Shown here: piece after piece, positions 53,344-62,816 of the stretch
Layout of the letters: each line of letters begins with the position of its first letter
Numbering within the stretch: position 1 is the stretch's first letter
NCBI GenBank assembly: GCA_026983775.1
Contig: JALSTK010000073.1
Location: 1-62,948, forward strand
Source: Calditrichia bacterium
GTDB lineage: Bacteria; Calditrichota; Calditrichia; Calditrichales; Calditrichaceae
Reading direction: 5' to 3'
Length of the DNA stretch: 62,948 nt
Made by a program: the position numbers and the translations under genes
Notes under the pieces: model-generated
What the model saw: the letters and a program-made list of their open reading frames with translations, nothing else
What the model was told of the DNA's origin: nothing
Database searches by the model: none

Positions 53344-55293
53344 ATGTTACAGTTGCAGGACATATCCTATACGGTTGGCGAACGCACCTTATTCCAACAC
53401 GTCAACTGGACGATTCGTAGCGGAAAACGTATCGCCCTGGTTGGCCCGAACGGTACAGGTAAAACCACCTTACTACGGATCATTTATAAAGAACTAAGTC
53501 CCACATCCGGTAAAATAACTCACCCAAAAAAATTCACAATCGGATATTTGCCGCAGGAGGAACCGACTTTCGAAGAGGGCACCGTGTTGAGGCTGGTCAT
53601 GCAAGGAAATCCGGAAGCGGTTCAGATCGAGGAAGAGATGAAACGCATTCATGAGCAACTGGAGAGCGCATCCGATCATACGGAGAAATTAGTGGATCAA
53701 TTGGGCAGCCTGGAAGCCAGGTACGGTCAGATCGGCGGTTACGCTTTAGAAGCGGAGGCGCAGAAAATCCTGGCCGGTCTTGGATTTAAGGAAAAAGATT
53801 TTTCCGGTTCCATGTCGGTCTTAAGCGGAGGCTGGCGCATGCGTGTTTTCCTGGCCCGAATGTTGTTGCAGGGTCCCGATCTGATGCTTCTTGACGAACC
53901 TACCAATCATCTTGATTTACCCTCACTGGAATGGTTGGAAAATTATTTACGTAATTTTTCCGGAAGTATGATCATCGTTTCCCATGACCGTTTTTTTATC
54001 GATCGTCTGGCGCAAGAGATTGTGGAATTATATAATGGCCGACTCACGCATTATGCGGGCAATTATTCGTTTTATGAGAAACAACGCGCATTGCTTCATG
54101 AACAGATACTGAAAAAATATGATCAGCAGAAGGAGGAACGGGAACGACTGGAAAAATTTATTAACCGTTTTCGCTATAAGGCATCCAAAGCGGCACAGGT
54201 GCAAAGTCGGATCAAACAGCTGGAGAAGATGGAACGGATCGAATTACCCAAAGATCACGGAGTAATTCACTTTCAGATCAACGCGGATGTCCAAAGCTAT
54301 AAAGATGTATTACATTTGCAGAATATCTGGTTTCGCTATGACAGGGACTGGGTTTTGGAAGATCTGAATCTTAATATATATCGCGGTGAAAAAATTGCCC
54401 TTATTGGTGAAAACGGTGCCGGGAAGACCACTCTTACCCGCCTCATATCGCATGAGCTTTTACCTCAGAAGGGAACCATTAAATGGGGAGAGAGGGTTCA
54501 TCTTGCTTATTACGCGCAACATCAGATCGATGCCCTTGATCTGTCCAATACGGTTTTTCGGGAGGTGGAAGAAAATGCTGCACCCTCCTTTCGTCCCAAA
54601 TTACGTGATATATTAGGAGCTTTTCAATTCACAGGAGAGGACGTGGAAAAAAAGATCGGCGTCTTATCCGGCGGCGAAAAAGCCCGGGTTTCCCTGGCTA
54701 AAATCCTGCTTTCTCCGGGGAATTTGCTGATTATGGATGAGCCGACCAACCATCTGGATTTGAAATCCAAAGAGGCTCTGGAAAACGCTCTGGAGGATTA
54801 CAACGGAACCTTGCTGCTCATCTCTCATGACCGCTATTTTCTGGATAAACTGGTCAATCGGGTTATCGAGCTAAGGGCAGGCCGATTGTGGGAATTTGAA
54901 GGTAATTATTCGAACTATTTGGATCATAAAGCGGCCATGATCAGGCTTGAGGATAACTCTTCCTCTGCAGAAACCAATAGAAACAGCCGCCAGAAGAAGA
55001 GTAAAGAGTTAAAGCAGAAGCAGGCCCGGGCCCGTCAGGCCATAAGCAAAGAGCGGCAACGTTTAACCGGCCTCATCGAATCCCTGGAAGCGGAAATTGA
55101 GCGTCTGGAAGACCAGAAAGAGCGTCTGGAACTCAGCTTATCCAATCCGGAAAGTTATCAGGACCCCATGCTGGCTATCACCTTACAAAGAGAATATGAT
55201 TCTACTTTAAAAGAACTTGAGCTTAAAGAAACCCAATGGGAAGAGGCGCATCTTCAACTGGACGATCTGTTAGCTACCATGCAAAGCGGGTAA
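53344..55293 (+). CDS. ABC-F family ATPase (Uup/YheS-like)
   Basis: Soluble twin ABC ATPase, 649 aa, that acts on ribosomes rather than membranes. ABC1: Walker A GPNGTGKTT (about 34), signature LSGGWRMRV, Walker B LMLLDEPTNHLD. The linker of about 80 aa is Lys/Glu/Arg rich with KFINRFRYKASKAAQVQSR. ABC2: Walker A GENGAGKTT, signature LSGGEKARVSLA, Walker B LLIMDEPTNHLD. The C-terminal coiled coil (about 550-645) resembles Uup. Likely translation factor or quality control; not an exporter. Confidence 0.95.
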   Translation: MLQLQDISYTVGERTLFQHVNWTIRSGKRIALVGPNGTGKTTLLRIIYKELSPTSGKITHPKKFTIGYLPQEEPTFEEGTVLRLVMQGNPEAVQIEEEMKRIHEQLESASDHTEKLVDQLGSLEARYGQIGGYALEAEAQKILAGLGFKEKDFSGSMSVLSGGWRMRVFLARMLLQGPDLMLLDEPTNHLDLPSLEWLENYLRNFSGSMIIVSHDRFFIDRLAQEIVELYNGRLTHYAGNYSFYEKQRALLHEQILKKYDQQKEERERLEKFINRFRYKASKAAQVQSRIKQLEKMERIELPKDHGVIHFQINADVQSYKDVLHLQNIWFRYDRDWVLEDLNLNIYRGEKIALIGENGAGKTTLTRLISHELLPQKGTIKWGERVHLAYYAQHQIDALDLSNTVFREVEENAAPSFRPKLRDILGAFQFTGEDVEKKIGVLSGGEKARVSLAKILLSPGNLLIMDEPTNHLDLKSKEALENALEDYNGTLLLISHDRYFLDKLVNRVIELRAGRLWEFEGNYSNYLDHKAAMIRLEDNSSSAETNRNSRQKKSKELKQKQARARQAISKERQRLTGLIESLEAEIERLEDQKERLELSLSNPESYQDPMLAITLQREYDSTLKELELKETQWEEAHLQLDDLLATMQSG

Positions 55294-55348
55294 GGAATCC
55301 TTTTTATCTTTCAAATATATTTTTTGGTTCACCCTTTCTTCAGATAAG

Positions 55349-55672
55349 TTACTTTTCATCTTCCACAATGACCGCCGAACCGTATACCAGTATTTCCGCT
55401 GCATTGGCCATGATGTAAGAGGTAGTAAAACGAATACCAAGAATGGCATTGGCTCCTAATTTTTGCGCTTCCAGAACCATGCGATCGATTGCCTGCTCCC
55501 TACTTTCACCCATCAATTTGGTATATTCTTCGATTTCACCACCAATAATATTTTTGAAAACCGCCAGAATATCTCTGCCTATATTTCGGGCCCGCACCGT
55601 ATTGCCTTTCACTATACCTAATTGCTCTTTAACAGTTTTTCCGGGAATCCGGTCGATCGTGGAAAGAATCAT
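55349..55672 (-). CDS. YbjQ-family (UPF0145) protein
   Basis: 107 aa, complete YbjQ pattern: MILSTIDRIPGKTVKEQLGIVKGNTVRARNIGRDI, then GGEIEEYTKLMGESREQAIDRM and the closing LGANAILGIRFTTSYI. The pentameric fold is sometimes described as heavy-metal binding, but no reaction is known. It overlaps the anti-sigma gene by 4 nt, so it belongs to the ECF operon and is presumably controlled by the sigma factor. Confidence 0.93.
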   Translation of the reverse strand: MILSTIDRIPGKTVKEQLGIVKGNTVRARNIGRDILAVFKNIIGGEIEEYTKLMGESREQAIDRMVLEAQKLGANAILGIRFTTSYIMANAAEILVYGSAVIVEDEK

Positions 55673-56130
55673 CGTTTTATACTCCTGTATTTATCATCTT
55701 TGCGCAACATAATTTTTTCACGCAGCACCGAGACAAAGAGAATAATCGTCCCGAGAACCAGTGCGCCAACACCGATTTTCATCGACAATGGTTCCATAGG
55801 ATCGATAAAGAACTGTTCCATGGCCTGCCAAACGCTGTAGGCTAAAATAATAATAGCTCCAATGGATACTAAAATCCATGCTATACCACGTTCTATTTTA
55901 TTGTACACGTGTTGCCAATATTCATCCCAGTACATTTCGGGTAAGGGCTTAAGCTTCATATCGGACGTCTCCTTTTTTAATTTTTTGAAGGCCTGATATG
56001 TTTTCGCACAATTTGCACAACGATCCAGATGTTCTTCTACCTGCTTTTTTTGCTGTGCATTCAGTTCCCCATCCAGCATCCCCATCATTAAAATCTGGGC
56101 CTGCTCACAGGTTATCTGATTTTTATTCAT
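55669..56130 (-). CDS. Zinc-finger anti-sigma factor
   Basis: 153 aa. The N-terminal zf-HC2 anti-sigma domain has the ligand set His34-x3-Cys38-x2-Cys41 (EEHLDRCANCAK) plus Cys8. Two membrane segments follow (about 84-102 and 116-136). This is the ZAS-type cytoplasmic domain tethered to the inner membrane, which sequesters the ECF sigma factor until a signal releases it. It overlaps the sigma gene by 8 nt and YbjQ by 4 nt. The signal is unknown. Confidence 0.9.
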   Translation of the reverse strand: MNKNQITCEQAQILMMGMLDGELNAQQKKQVEEHLDRCANCAKTYQAFKKLKKETSDMKLKPLPEMYWDEYWQHVYNKIERGIAWILVSIGAIIILAYSVWQAMEQFFIDPMEPLSMKIGVGALVLGTIILFVSVLREKIMLRKDDKYRSIKR

Positions 56131-56671
56131 TCAAATACTCCAGTTCTTTCAATAATTTTTTCCGGGCATAGTACAACCGGGACATAACACTGCCCAGGGG
56201 AATACTCAGCGTCTCGGCAATTTCGTTGTAAGACATACCGTCAAATTCTTTAAGCACAATAATCTCTCTGTCTGTCTCTTTCAGTCTGTCCAGGGCATTC
56301 TCAATGGCAGCGGATCGTTCATTCCGCTCAAAAATTTCATCCGGGCGGCTTTCTCTTTCACTGAGAACCGCTCCGGGATACGTTCCGTCGGAAATAGGAA
56401 CATTTTCTTTTTTTCTGGAAATGAAATTCAGACAAACATTTCTTAAAATTTTGTAAAACCAGGTATAGAAATTTTTATCCGGATTAAAACGGTTCAGAGC
56501 CCGATAGGCCCGGTAGAAAGCTTCCTGCGACAAATCCAGCGCATCGTCTCTGTTTTTAGTATACATCAAGGCGGTATAATAAGCTCGGCTCTTGTATTTT
56601 TCTACTAATGTACGATACATTTCCGTCTTTCCGGCCTGACAGGCCAATATAGCATCCTTTTCTGTGATCAT
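56123..56671 (-). CDS. ECF (sigma-70 family) RNA polymerase sigma factor
   Basis: 182 aa with sigma region 2 (DALDLSQEAFYRAYRALNRF and the -10-binding NFYTWFYKILRNVCLN) and region 4 (DREIIVLKEFDGMSYNEIAETLSIPLGSVMSRLYYARKKL), and no region 3, as in ECF factors. First gene of the ECF / anti-sigma / YbjQ operon. Probably autoregulated. Confidence 0.95.
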   Translation of the reverse strand: MITEKDAILACQAGKTEMYRTLVEKYKSRAYYTALMYTKNRDDALDLSQEAFYRAYRALNRFNPDKNFYTWFYKILRNVCLNFISRKKENVPISDGTYPGAVLSERESRPDEIFERNERSAAIENALDRLKETDREIIVLKEFDGMSYNEIAETLSIPLGSVMSRLYYARKKLLKELEYLNE

Positions 56672-57089
56672 ACATCGCTTCCTGATTGACTATTTAGTTG
56701 TACACCGATCTTTTAACTTTATTCAATCATTTCGTAATTTATTATCAAAAGTTTCAGATTGAAACCAATATTTTTATTTATTCGAAACGACATGAAATTA
56801 TTATTGTTAGCTTTTCTTCTATACCTCTTCTTTTGGATTTTGTTTTAATGCCAACGATGGGTACCATAGTAAGATACCGATTGATGGGAGTTCCTTATTT
56901 TTAAGGTATAGGGGAATGTAAAATTCTTCCTGAAAGAATCAAATGGAAAGACAGCATGCTTTATTTGAAACCTTGGTATATATTTATTAAATTTTTAAAT
57001 TTGGCAATATTGTATCCCTTCTCTTTTTAGACGGAATCAACCGTTTTGGATACGGTGATTGAGGTTAATCAGTATTTAAACAGGATATT
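56672..57089. other. Divergent intergenic region
   Basis: 418 nt between the ECF gene (minus) and menF (plus). AT-rich. A possible ECF-type promoter (see 56729-56756); no other feature recognised. Confidence 0.45.
56729..56756 (-). promoter_or_regulatory. Possible ECF autoregulated promoter
   Basis: On the gene strand TGAAAC (-35-like) is 16 nt before CGAAA (-10-like), 58 nt or more upstream of the ECF start. It resembles ECF promoter boxes, but no second copy in the window supports it. Confidence 0.25.
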
Positions 57090-57989
57090 ATGGGTAAAGA
57101 AGCCGTACAGAACAGAGCCTTTTATCTTTTAAACCATACGGAATTGCAAGAACAGATCAAAGACCAATTATCCGCATCTGAACTCTCTGCAAAGCCGGTC
57201 ACTTATCCCAGAATCCTGCGTATCAAGATTGAAATAGATACTATCCATCCCCTGAGCTGGCTCGGAATTCAGAAAAGTGACTACAAGATTTACTGGCAAA
57301 GCAGGGATAAATCTTTTGAAATTGCCGGAGTGGGCAAAGGATATCTGCTGACCGGAGCCAATCAAGAAGAAATTGATACACAGTTTCATAAGGTACACCG
57401 CCTGATGGCCGATAATGATCGGATTCATTTTTTGGGTGGAATACGATTCGATCCTCTGAGTCCTTCATCCGGTGAATGGCATAACTTTTCCAGCTATTAT
57501 TTTTTTCTTCCCCGTTTCGAAATCAGGCGGGAAAATAACAACCACTTTTTGGCATACAATCTTTTTTTATCGAAAAAAGACGACCTGCGCCGACTAAAAA
57601 ACGAATTACTTAACACCCTGCCTTCTCTTTTCGTGAACGACCGGGAAGCTAAAACTTTTTCCCCGAAATACATAACCCGTCATGATAATCCCAACCGGCA
57701 AGACTGGGTACGTAACGTGCATTCCGCACTTAACGCCTTCGGTGCAGGGCTATTGAAGAAAGTTGTTTTGGCAAGAATGACAACCTTTACTTTACAACAA
57801 CCTGTGGATGCTGTCCGGCTCATGCAAATGTTGGAGCAACCCGGGCCGAATACTTTTCTCTTTCTCTTCCAATTCGGCCAACAAAGCATCTTCCCGGACA
57901 GTTCACCGGAACGTTTGTACAACCGGAAGCGTTGCGAACTTATGCCCTTAAAATTCTTACAAAAAAACAGGAAAGCAAATTTTAGATGA
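57090..57989 (+). CDS. menF: Truncated isochorismate synthase (MenF-like)
   Basis: 299 codons against about 430-450 for a full MenF. The N-terminal domain and the start of the chorismate-binding domain are intact (WVRNVHSALNAFGAGLLKKVVLAR, with the base Lys; PDSSPERLYNR). The C-terminal 130-150 residues with the Mg2+-binding Glu and the EH motif are missing. The frame ends in nonsense after RLYNR. A different frame over the same bases, GTFVQPEALRTYALK...ESKF-stop, ends exactly one base before the menG ATG, so it is likely the true tail of a lost upstream gene. The activity should be dead unless there is a sequence error. Confidence 0.75.
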   Translation: MGKEAVQNRAFYLLNHTELQEQIKDQLSASELSAKPVTYPRILRIKIEIDTIHPLSWLGIQKSDYKIYWQSRDKSFEIAGVGKGYLLTGANQEEIDTQFHKVHRLMADNDRIHFLGGIRFDPLSPSSGEWHNFSSYYFFLPRFEIRRENNNHFLAYNLFLSKKDDLRRLKNELLNTLPSLFVNDREAKTFSPKYITRHDNPNRQDWVRNVHSALNAFGAGLLKKVVLARMTTFTLQQPVDAVRLMQMLEQPGPNTFLFLFQFGQQSIFPDSSPERLYNRKRCELMPLKFLQKNRKANFR

Positions 57990-58711
57990 AACCATCGGCA
58001 CTTCCCCAGGGGATAGAACGGAAAAAGTATGTACGGACCATGTTTAATGCCATCGCCCACCGTTATGATCTGCTGAACCATTTGCTCAGTTTCGGGATCG
58101 ATATATATTGGCGGGGAAAAACAATCTCTTTTTTAAGAGCAGAAAGGGATGCTCTGATTTTAGATTTGGCCTGCGGAACGGGGGATCTGGCTGTCACTGC
58201 CGTTCAACGTAATAAATGCCGGGTAGTAGGTGTAGACATCGCCCTGCAAATGCTGCACATCGGCCGGGGTAAATTAGCTAAAAAGCATTTATTGCATCGG
58301 ATTGATTTACTCAATGGTGACGGAGAACAGTTGCCTTTTAAAGATGCTTCTTTCGACGGGGCCATGATTGCTTTTGGCATCCGTAATATGGGCGATATGG
58401 ATATGGCTATGAAAGAGGTACATCGTATATTAAAAGAGGATGCACCCTTTGTCGTCCTTGAATTTTCATTACCGACTTTTGCTCTTTTCAGGATAATTTA
58501 TCTCTGGTATTTTAAACATATTTTACCCTTCATCGGCAGGATGATCAGTGGCGATAGCGGTGCTTATAGTTATCTACCGGAATCCGTGGACAACTTTCCG
58601 GGTATCCGGGAATTCCGGCATCATTTATCCAAAACGGGTTTTAATGATTTACAACACAGAAAATTATTAAACGGTATTGCCGTTATCTATCGGGGAAAGA
58701 AGAAGTCCTGA
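57986..58711 (+). CDS. menG: Demethylmenaquinone/ubiquinone C-methyltransferase
   Basis: 241 aa SAM-dependent methyltransferase (UbiE/MenG) that converts demethylmenaquinone to menaquinone. It has KYVRTMFNAIAHRYDLLNHLLSFG, SAM motif I LDLACGTGDLA, GVDIALQML, and the UbiE signature IRNMGDMDMAMKEVHRILKEDA ending VVLEFS. It overlaps the truncated menF by 4 nt, so translation coupling is expected. Converges on menI. Confidence 0.95.
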   Translation: MKPSALPQGIERKKYVRTMFNAIAHRYDLLNHLLSFGIDIYWRGKTISFLRAERDALILDLACGTGDLAVTAVQRNKCRVVGVDIALQMLHIGRGKLAKKHLLHRIDLLNGDGEQLPFKDASFDGAMIAFGIRNMGDMDMAMKEVHRILKEDAPFVVLEFSLPTFALFRIIYLWYFKHILPFIGRMISGDSGAYSYLPESVDNFPGIREFRHHLSKTGFNDLQHRKLLNGIAVIYRGKKKS

Positions 58712-58754
58712 TATACTCAAAATGCCCATATCTTGAGCATGAACCGCTTTTCTA

Positions 58755-59195
58755 TTAGGATTCCGTCCTGAATTTCTTTATCACCGCCAGGGTTATGCGG
58801 CCTACCGAGATCAGGCGATGCTGCTCATCATGAATATGAATTTCCCAGACATGCAGTTTACTTCCTATATGCAGCGGTCTGGCCGTTCCCTCTACAAATC
58901 CATCGCTTTTTGATCGAAGATGATTGGCGTTGATTTCCACTCCGACACAATCGTACAGGGCGGGGTCCACACAGAGATAGGAGCCGAAACTGCCCAGGGT
59001 TTCCGCCAATGCTACCGATGCCCCGCCGTGTAAAAGTCCGGCCGGTTGTTTGGTGCGGTGATCCACAGGCATCTGAGCTTTCAGGTAATCATCACCAAAA
59101 TCGGTAATTTTAATCCCCAGGTGTTCAACCATGGTATTACGGCTGATCGCTTTTATTTGATCCAGGGTAAAGGGTTGAAACCAAATTGACATCAC
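58755..59195 (-). CDS. menI: 1,4-dihydroxy-2-naphthoyl-CoA hydrolase
   Basis: 146-aa hot-dog thioesterase, close to E. coli YdiI/MenI along its length: MPVDHRTKQPAGLLHGGASVALAETLGS with catalytic Glu65 (Glu63 in YdiI), and VGVEINANHLRSKSDGFVEG. It releases 1,4-dihydroxy-2-naphthoate for prenylation in menaquinone synthesis. It lies opposite menG, 43 nt away, which fits the pathway. Confidence 0.92.
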   Translation of the reverse strand: MMSIWFQPFTLDQIKAISRNTMVEHLGIKITDFGDDYLKAQMPVDHRTKQPAGLLHGGASVALAETLGSFGSYLCVDPALYDCVGVEINANHLRSKSDGFVEGTARPLHIGSKLHVWEIHIHDEQHRLISVGRITLAVIKKFRTES

Positions 59196-59246
59196 TCGTC
59201 TTTCTTGATAATTATACAGGTAGCTCTATATAAAGTTGAGTAAAAA

Positions 59247-61064
59247 CTATTTTACCACGGTAAGTTTTATTTCGTTTTTTGTTTTTCCTTGCAATATCGC
59301 AAAGTAAATACCGGAGGGACAAAGTCTTCCCGTGTCGCTTCTTCCATCCCATAAAATATCGTAGGTACCGGCCGGTAAATGTCGCTGATTTTGCAAGGAC
59401 CGTACTTTTTGGCCAAGGGCATTAAAAATACTCAGTGTAAGCCGTTCCGGCCTTGTCAATCGATAATGAATCCTGGTCATGAAACTATTTCGTATATGAA
59501 ACGGATTGGGATAAATCGCGAAATCAAGGACGAATCTTTCAACGATTTTCCCATCCGGTTGTAGGTCTTTCAGGGTCGTTGAGGCGCTGTCATATTCAAT
59601 AGCCCCCATATCAATTCTTTCATTCAGGATCCGCTCTTTACCGTCATAGTCGACAGAACCCACAATATCGGAGGTTAAATTAACCCCCTTGTCAATGGCC
59701 GGTGATGCGGGAGTAATGCGCAGATTTCCATTCACTGCATCCACATAGAGGGGATCGTCAAAAAGAGAATGGGCTTCCTGACCACTTCCCTGCGAATAGG
59801 CGCTGAGTGTGGTGTATTCGCTACCCTGCCAGCTCCAATAATTGCCGCCGGTTCCGTAATAGAGATTATAATCGAATTGGTTATCGGAACCCGTACCGGA
59901 GTCATGGATTAAAAAAGGTTTACCGGAAGCAGCATAAACGATGTTATTTTTAATAGTATTATTATGACAGTAGTACTGAATTAATATTTCCGAACCCCAG
60001 CCCAAATTATCCGTATTATTTTGGAAGAAGGAATTATTCACAATATAGCAATCATCGGTTGTACCGCGGTATTGATCATATCCACCGATGGAAACCCCGA
60101 TCACGGTATTATCATAAACAAAATTATTACGCATGGTTATTCTGCTGGTTGATTTACCGCTGTGTTCGCTGGCTAATTCAAAACCGATATTACATTGGTA
60201 AGCCGTATTTCTTTCCAATATAATATCGCGGCCGCCGTCCACATAAAAACCGTCGGCGGAAGCATCATCCCCATAACTGGGATTACCGCGGGAATCGATA
60301 TGGTGAGCCGTGTTGCCGATGACCTGCCCGTATCGCGCCTGATCCAGTTGTGGGTCGGGACATTCCCCTTCAAATCCGATAAAATCAAAGGCAATATTAT
60401 TGTTATCATGAATCGTATTATTCTGAATGGTGAACCCGCTTACATTGCCGTTTAAAACCAGGGATTCGCTCCAGCCCAGTTTACAGTCGTAGACCTCATT
60501 ATCCCGGATCAGAATATCATGGATGGAATCCGGCGATGACGTGCCGTAGACCCCGATCCCATGAGCCCCGGCTTGCGCATTATGTTGCTCAATATGATGA
60601 ATTCGGTTTCCAATCAGATCGATATGATGGCTGTGCCCGCGAATCCATATACCTGCCGGAAAAATATCGCTACTGGAAACGACCAGGTTACGCAATTCGA
60701 ATCCGGTTATTTTTATATAATTTTGGTTGATTATTTTAATCATTCCCGGCATATCCCCGGAACTTGTGGCCAGGCCGTCGCCATCGATCACCGGAGATTC
60801 ATTGGCCGCATTCTGTAAAACAATATAACCGGCAGCCGCCGAACCCGATACATGGAAAGCAACCAACTCGTTGTAAACCCCTCCGGCAACAGTAACCGTA
60901 TCCCCGGGACTGACGTGATCCACGGCATATTGAATCGTTTTCCAGGGATGGGAGGCACTGCCGTCGTTACCGTTACTACCGTTTTCAGCTACAAAATAGT
61001 TGGCAGCACCAAGGGTCAGAAAGCTTAAACAGACGAACAAAGAAACGGCTTTTATCGTTCTCAT
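59247..61064 (-). CDS. Secreted right-handed beta-helix protein with T9SS sorting domain
   Basis: 605 aa. Signal peptide (about residues 1-20, ending LGAAN); the N-terminal DUF1565-like YFVAENGSNGNDGSASHPWKTIQYA; then many Nxx-type parallel beta-helix rungs (ITGFELRNL, IHHIEQHN, IQNNTIHDNN, ITMRNNFVYDN, IVNNSFFQNN). A region of the pectate-lyase/PL9-like pattern ends around residue 500. The C-terminus is a T9SS type A domain (FAIYPNPFHIRN to IKLTVVK). Predicted to bind or cleave an acidic polysaccharide outside the cell; the catalytic residues cannot be assigned from sequence alone. Confidence 0.85.
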   Translation of the reverse strand: MRTIKAVSLFVCLSFLTLGAANYFVAENGSNGNDGSASHPWKTIQYAVDHVSPGDTVTVAGGVYNELVAFHVSGSAAAGYIVLQNAANESPVIDGDGLATSSGDMPGMIKIINQNYIKITGFELRNLVVSSSDIFPAGIWIRGHSHHIDLIGNRIHHIEQHNAQAGAHGIGVYGTSSPDSIHDILIRDNEVYDCKLGWSESLVLNGNVSGFTIQNNTIHDNNNIAFDFIGFEGECPDPQLDQARYGQVIGNTAHHIDSRGNPSYGDDASADGFYVDGGRDIILERNTAYQCNIGFELASEHSGKSTSRITMRNNFVYDNTVIGVSIGGYDQYRGTTDDCYIVNNSFFQNNTDNLGWGSEILIQYYCHNNTIKNNIVYAASGKPFLIHDSGTGSDNQFDYNLYYGTGGNYWSWQGSEYTTLSAYSQGSGQEAHSLFDDPLYVDAVNGNLRITPASPAIDKGVNLTSDIVGSVDYDGKERILNERIDMGAIEYDSASTTLKDLQPDGKIVERFVLDFAIYPNPFHIRNSFMTRIHYRLTRPERLTLSIFNALGQKVRSLQNQRHLPAGTYDILWDGRSDTGRLCPSGIYFAILQGKTKNEIKLTVVK

Positions 61065-61284
61065 GAAATCAAAATCCTTTCCAATAGGTCGGAAGTATAT
61101 CCTATGCTAAAAAATTATTATTCTTTGAGTATTCCCATCCTTGTGTTCAAAAATAATTTCGGATATGTTTCCAAACAAATATTATTACCTATTTTTCAAA
61201 ATTGTCCATCAAAAATAGGCGATTAAAGGATATGAATATTCCGTTATATCGCCTATCTTAATTTAAGTTGTCCGCGACTGGAAC

Positions 61285-62235
61285 TTATTGAACTACGATT
61301 TCAACCCTTCTGTTCTTCGCTTTTCCTGCTGCGGTCGAATTATTTGCTACCGGAGAAGCGGAGCCCACACCGAAGGCCTTCAACTGATCTTTATTGACAC
61401 CGTATTTTGAAACAAGCTCCTGAACCACGCTTTGCGCTCTGACAGTGGAAAGTTTTACATTCGCATCAAAATCACCTGTATTATCCGTATGACCGACAAT
61501 CAAAAACTTTTTACTCGTATTCGATTTTAGGAAATCGGCGATATTTTTTAATGCCTGCTGAGATTCGGGCTTAATAGTTGATTTACCCGTATCGAAATAA
61601 ACACCTGCCAAAGCTACATGTCCTGCAGAAGTCAGGCCCTCACCAAGATTTTGAACCGTGACCAAACCTTTGTCCATATGCTTAACTTCAACCGCATCAA
61701 AAGTTATTAAAGGGTAATTCCAATTTGTGATATACACGACAATATAAACTTCTTTGTCGTTAATTTTCTTTTTGGCGGACAGATAGGCAAATTCACCCTC
61801 TCTGTAATCCGGCTTTATCGAATTCCTGTCCGTTAAGGCATTCAGGCCGTTAAATTCACCGATATAAAGCTGCTCGCTTAAGTTGATTCCGCAATTATTT
61901 TTGTCCAGCGTGAGCAATATTTTAAATCCGGCATTTTTTAAAGCACTCTCATAGCTCTTGTATATTTCGAATACCGAGTGTTCTTTCTGTGATGAATACT
62001 GAATTCTTGTCACCTTACCGTCGATTTCGTAAGGTTGTAACTTGTTGTCTTTTAGGGATAGCATATAGTAGCGGTCGAAATTCTTAACCTGATACCATTC
62101 AATAACAGACCCGTTAAAACGGCTTACCAAAGGATAGTCTTTGCTGCCCTTGATATCGGTTGTTCTTTGTGCAAACAGACTCACACCAGTGAGCATCATC
62201 AGAGCGATTGTCGTTAAAAATATTTTGGCTTTCAT
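61285..62235 (-). CDS. OmpA-family protein (DUF4892-like N-terminal domain)
   Basis: 316 aa from the ATG at 62235, with GGAAGGG 6 nt upstream (the GTG 15 nt earlier is less likely). Signal peptide to about residue 22 (SLFAQ). The N-terminal domain resembles DUF4892 (DYPLVSRFNGSVIEWYQVKNFDRYYM), and the C-terminal OmpA/MotB peptidoglycan-binding domain starts VALAGVYFDTGKSTIKPES and ends NRRVEIVVQ. It probably links the outer membrane to the cell wall. Upstream lies the lipoprotein gene, same strand, with a gap of about 50 nt. Confidence 0.92.
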   Translation of the reverse strand: MKAKIFLTTIALMMLTGVSLFAQRTTDIKGSKDYPLVSRFNGSVIEWYQVKNFDRYYMLSLKDNKLQPYEIDGKVTRIQYSSQKEHSVFEIYKSYESALKNAGFKILLTLDKNNCGINLSEQLYIGEFNGLNALTDRNSIKPDYREGEFAYLSAKKKINDKEVYIVVYITNWNYPLITFDAVEVKHMDKGLVTVQNLGEGLTSAGHVALAGVYFDTGKSTIKPESQQALKNIADFLKSNTSKKFLIVGHTDNTGDFDANVKLSTVRAQSVVQELVSKYGVNKDQLKAFGVGSASPVANNSTAAGKAKNRRVEIVVQ

Positions 62236-62285
62236 TTCAAACCCTTCCACTAAACGTTATAATTTAAATATTTAACAAAAAAACA

Positions 62286-62816
62286 CTATCTTACAAAAGT
62301 TCCGCTGAAACTTATTTTATCGCCCGCAGGATTTCCGGAATCATCGGTTTTCTGCAGTTGGCCGCTGAAATTTCCTTTGATGGATACGACCTTAATCATA
62401 GATCCGTATTTAGCCTTTTGGGTTTCCAGCTTTTCAAGGTCTACTGAAATCTTATCGATTTTATAGCCGTTAATCTTTAACCGGGCTTCGGTCGCTGTTT
62501 GCTTATCCGATACAGAGAAGGCCAAATCGAAGGGACGGAAAGGCATGCCGTATTTGTTTTCTTCAATCTTCCCTGCCGTTATTTCATACAGGTTGCTAAG
62601 TTTCCCCTGATCGCCCAGATAGTGCACTGCACCGCCTTCAAATTTGAACTCTTTTCCCCCTATCAGGGCCGTAACCATAAGCGTTTTCTCTACGGGCTTT
62701 TCTTCCTTGGTCTGGATTTGTTTTGCACCGCTTGTTTTTTTTGTTTCCGAATTATTGCCGCAGGATAACAAGATAACGGATAAGATTAAAAAAGAGAGAA
62801 TAGATAGTTTTTTCAT
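62286..62816 (-). CDS. Putative lipoprotein
   Basis: 176 aa with a lipobox (VILLSCGNN; Cys19) after a short hydrophobic signal, so it should be a lipid-anchored envelope protein. Residues about 25-50 are Lys/Thr/Glu rich; the rest is beta-rich and unrecognised (KEFKFEGGAVHYLGDQGKLSN, ending KISFSGTFVR). Transcribed together with the OmpA-family gene. Confidence 0.85.
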   Translation of the reverse strand: MKKLSILSFLILSVILLSCGNNSETKKTSGAKQIQTKEEKPVEKTLMVTALIGGKEFKFEGGAVHYLGDQGKLSNLYEITAGKIEENKYGMPFRPFDLAFSVSDKQTATEARLKINGYKIDKISVDLEKLETQKAKYGSMIKVVSIKGNFSGQLQKTDDSGNPAGDKISFSGTFVR

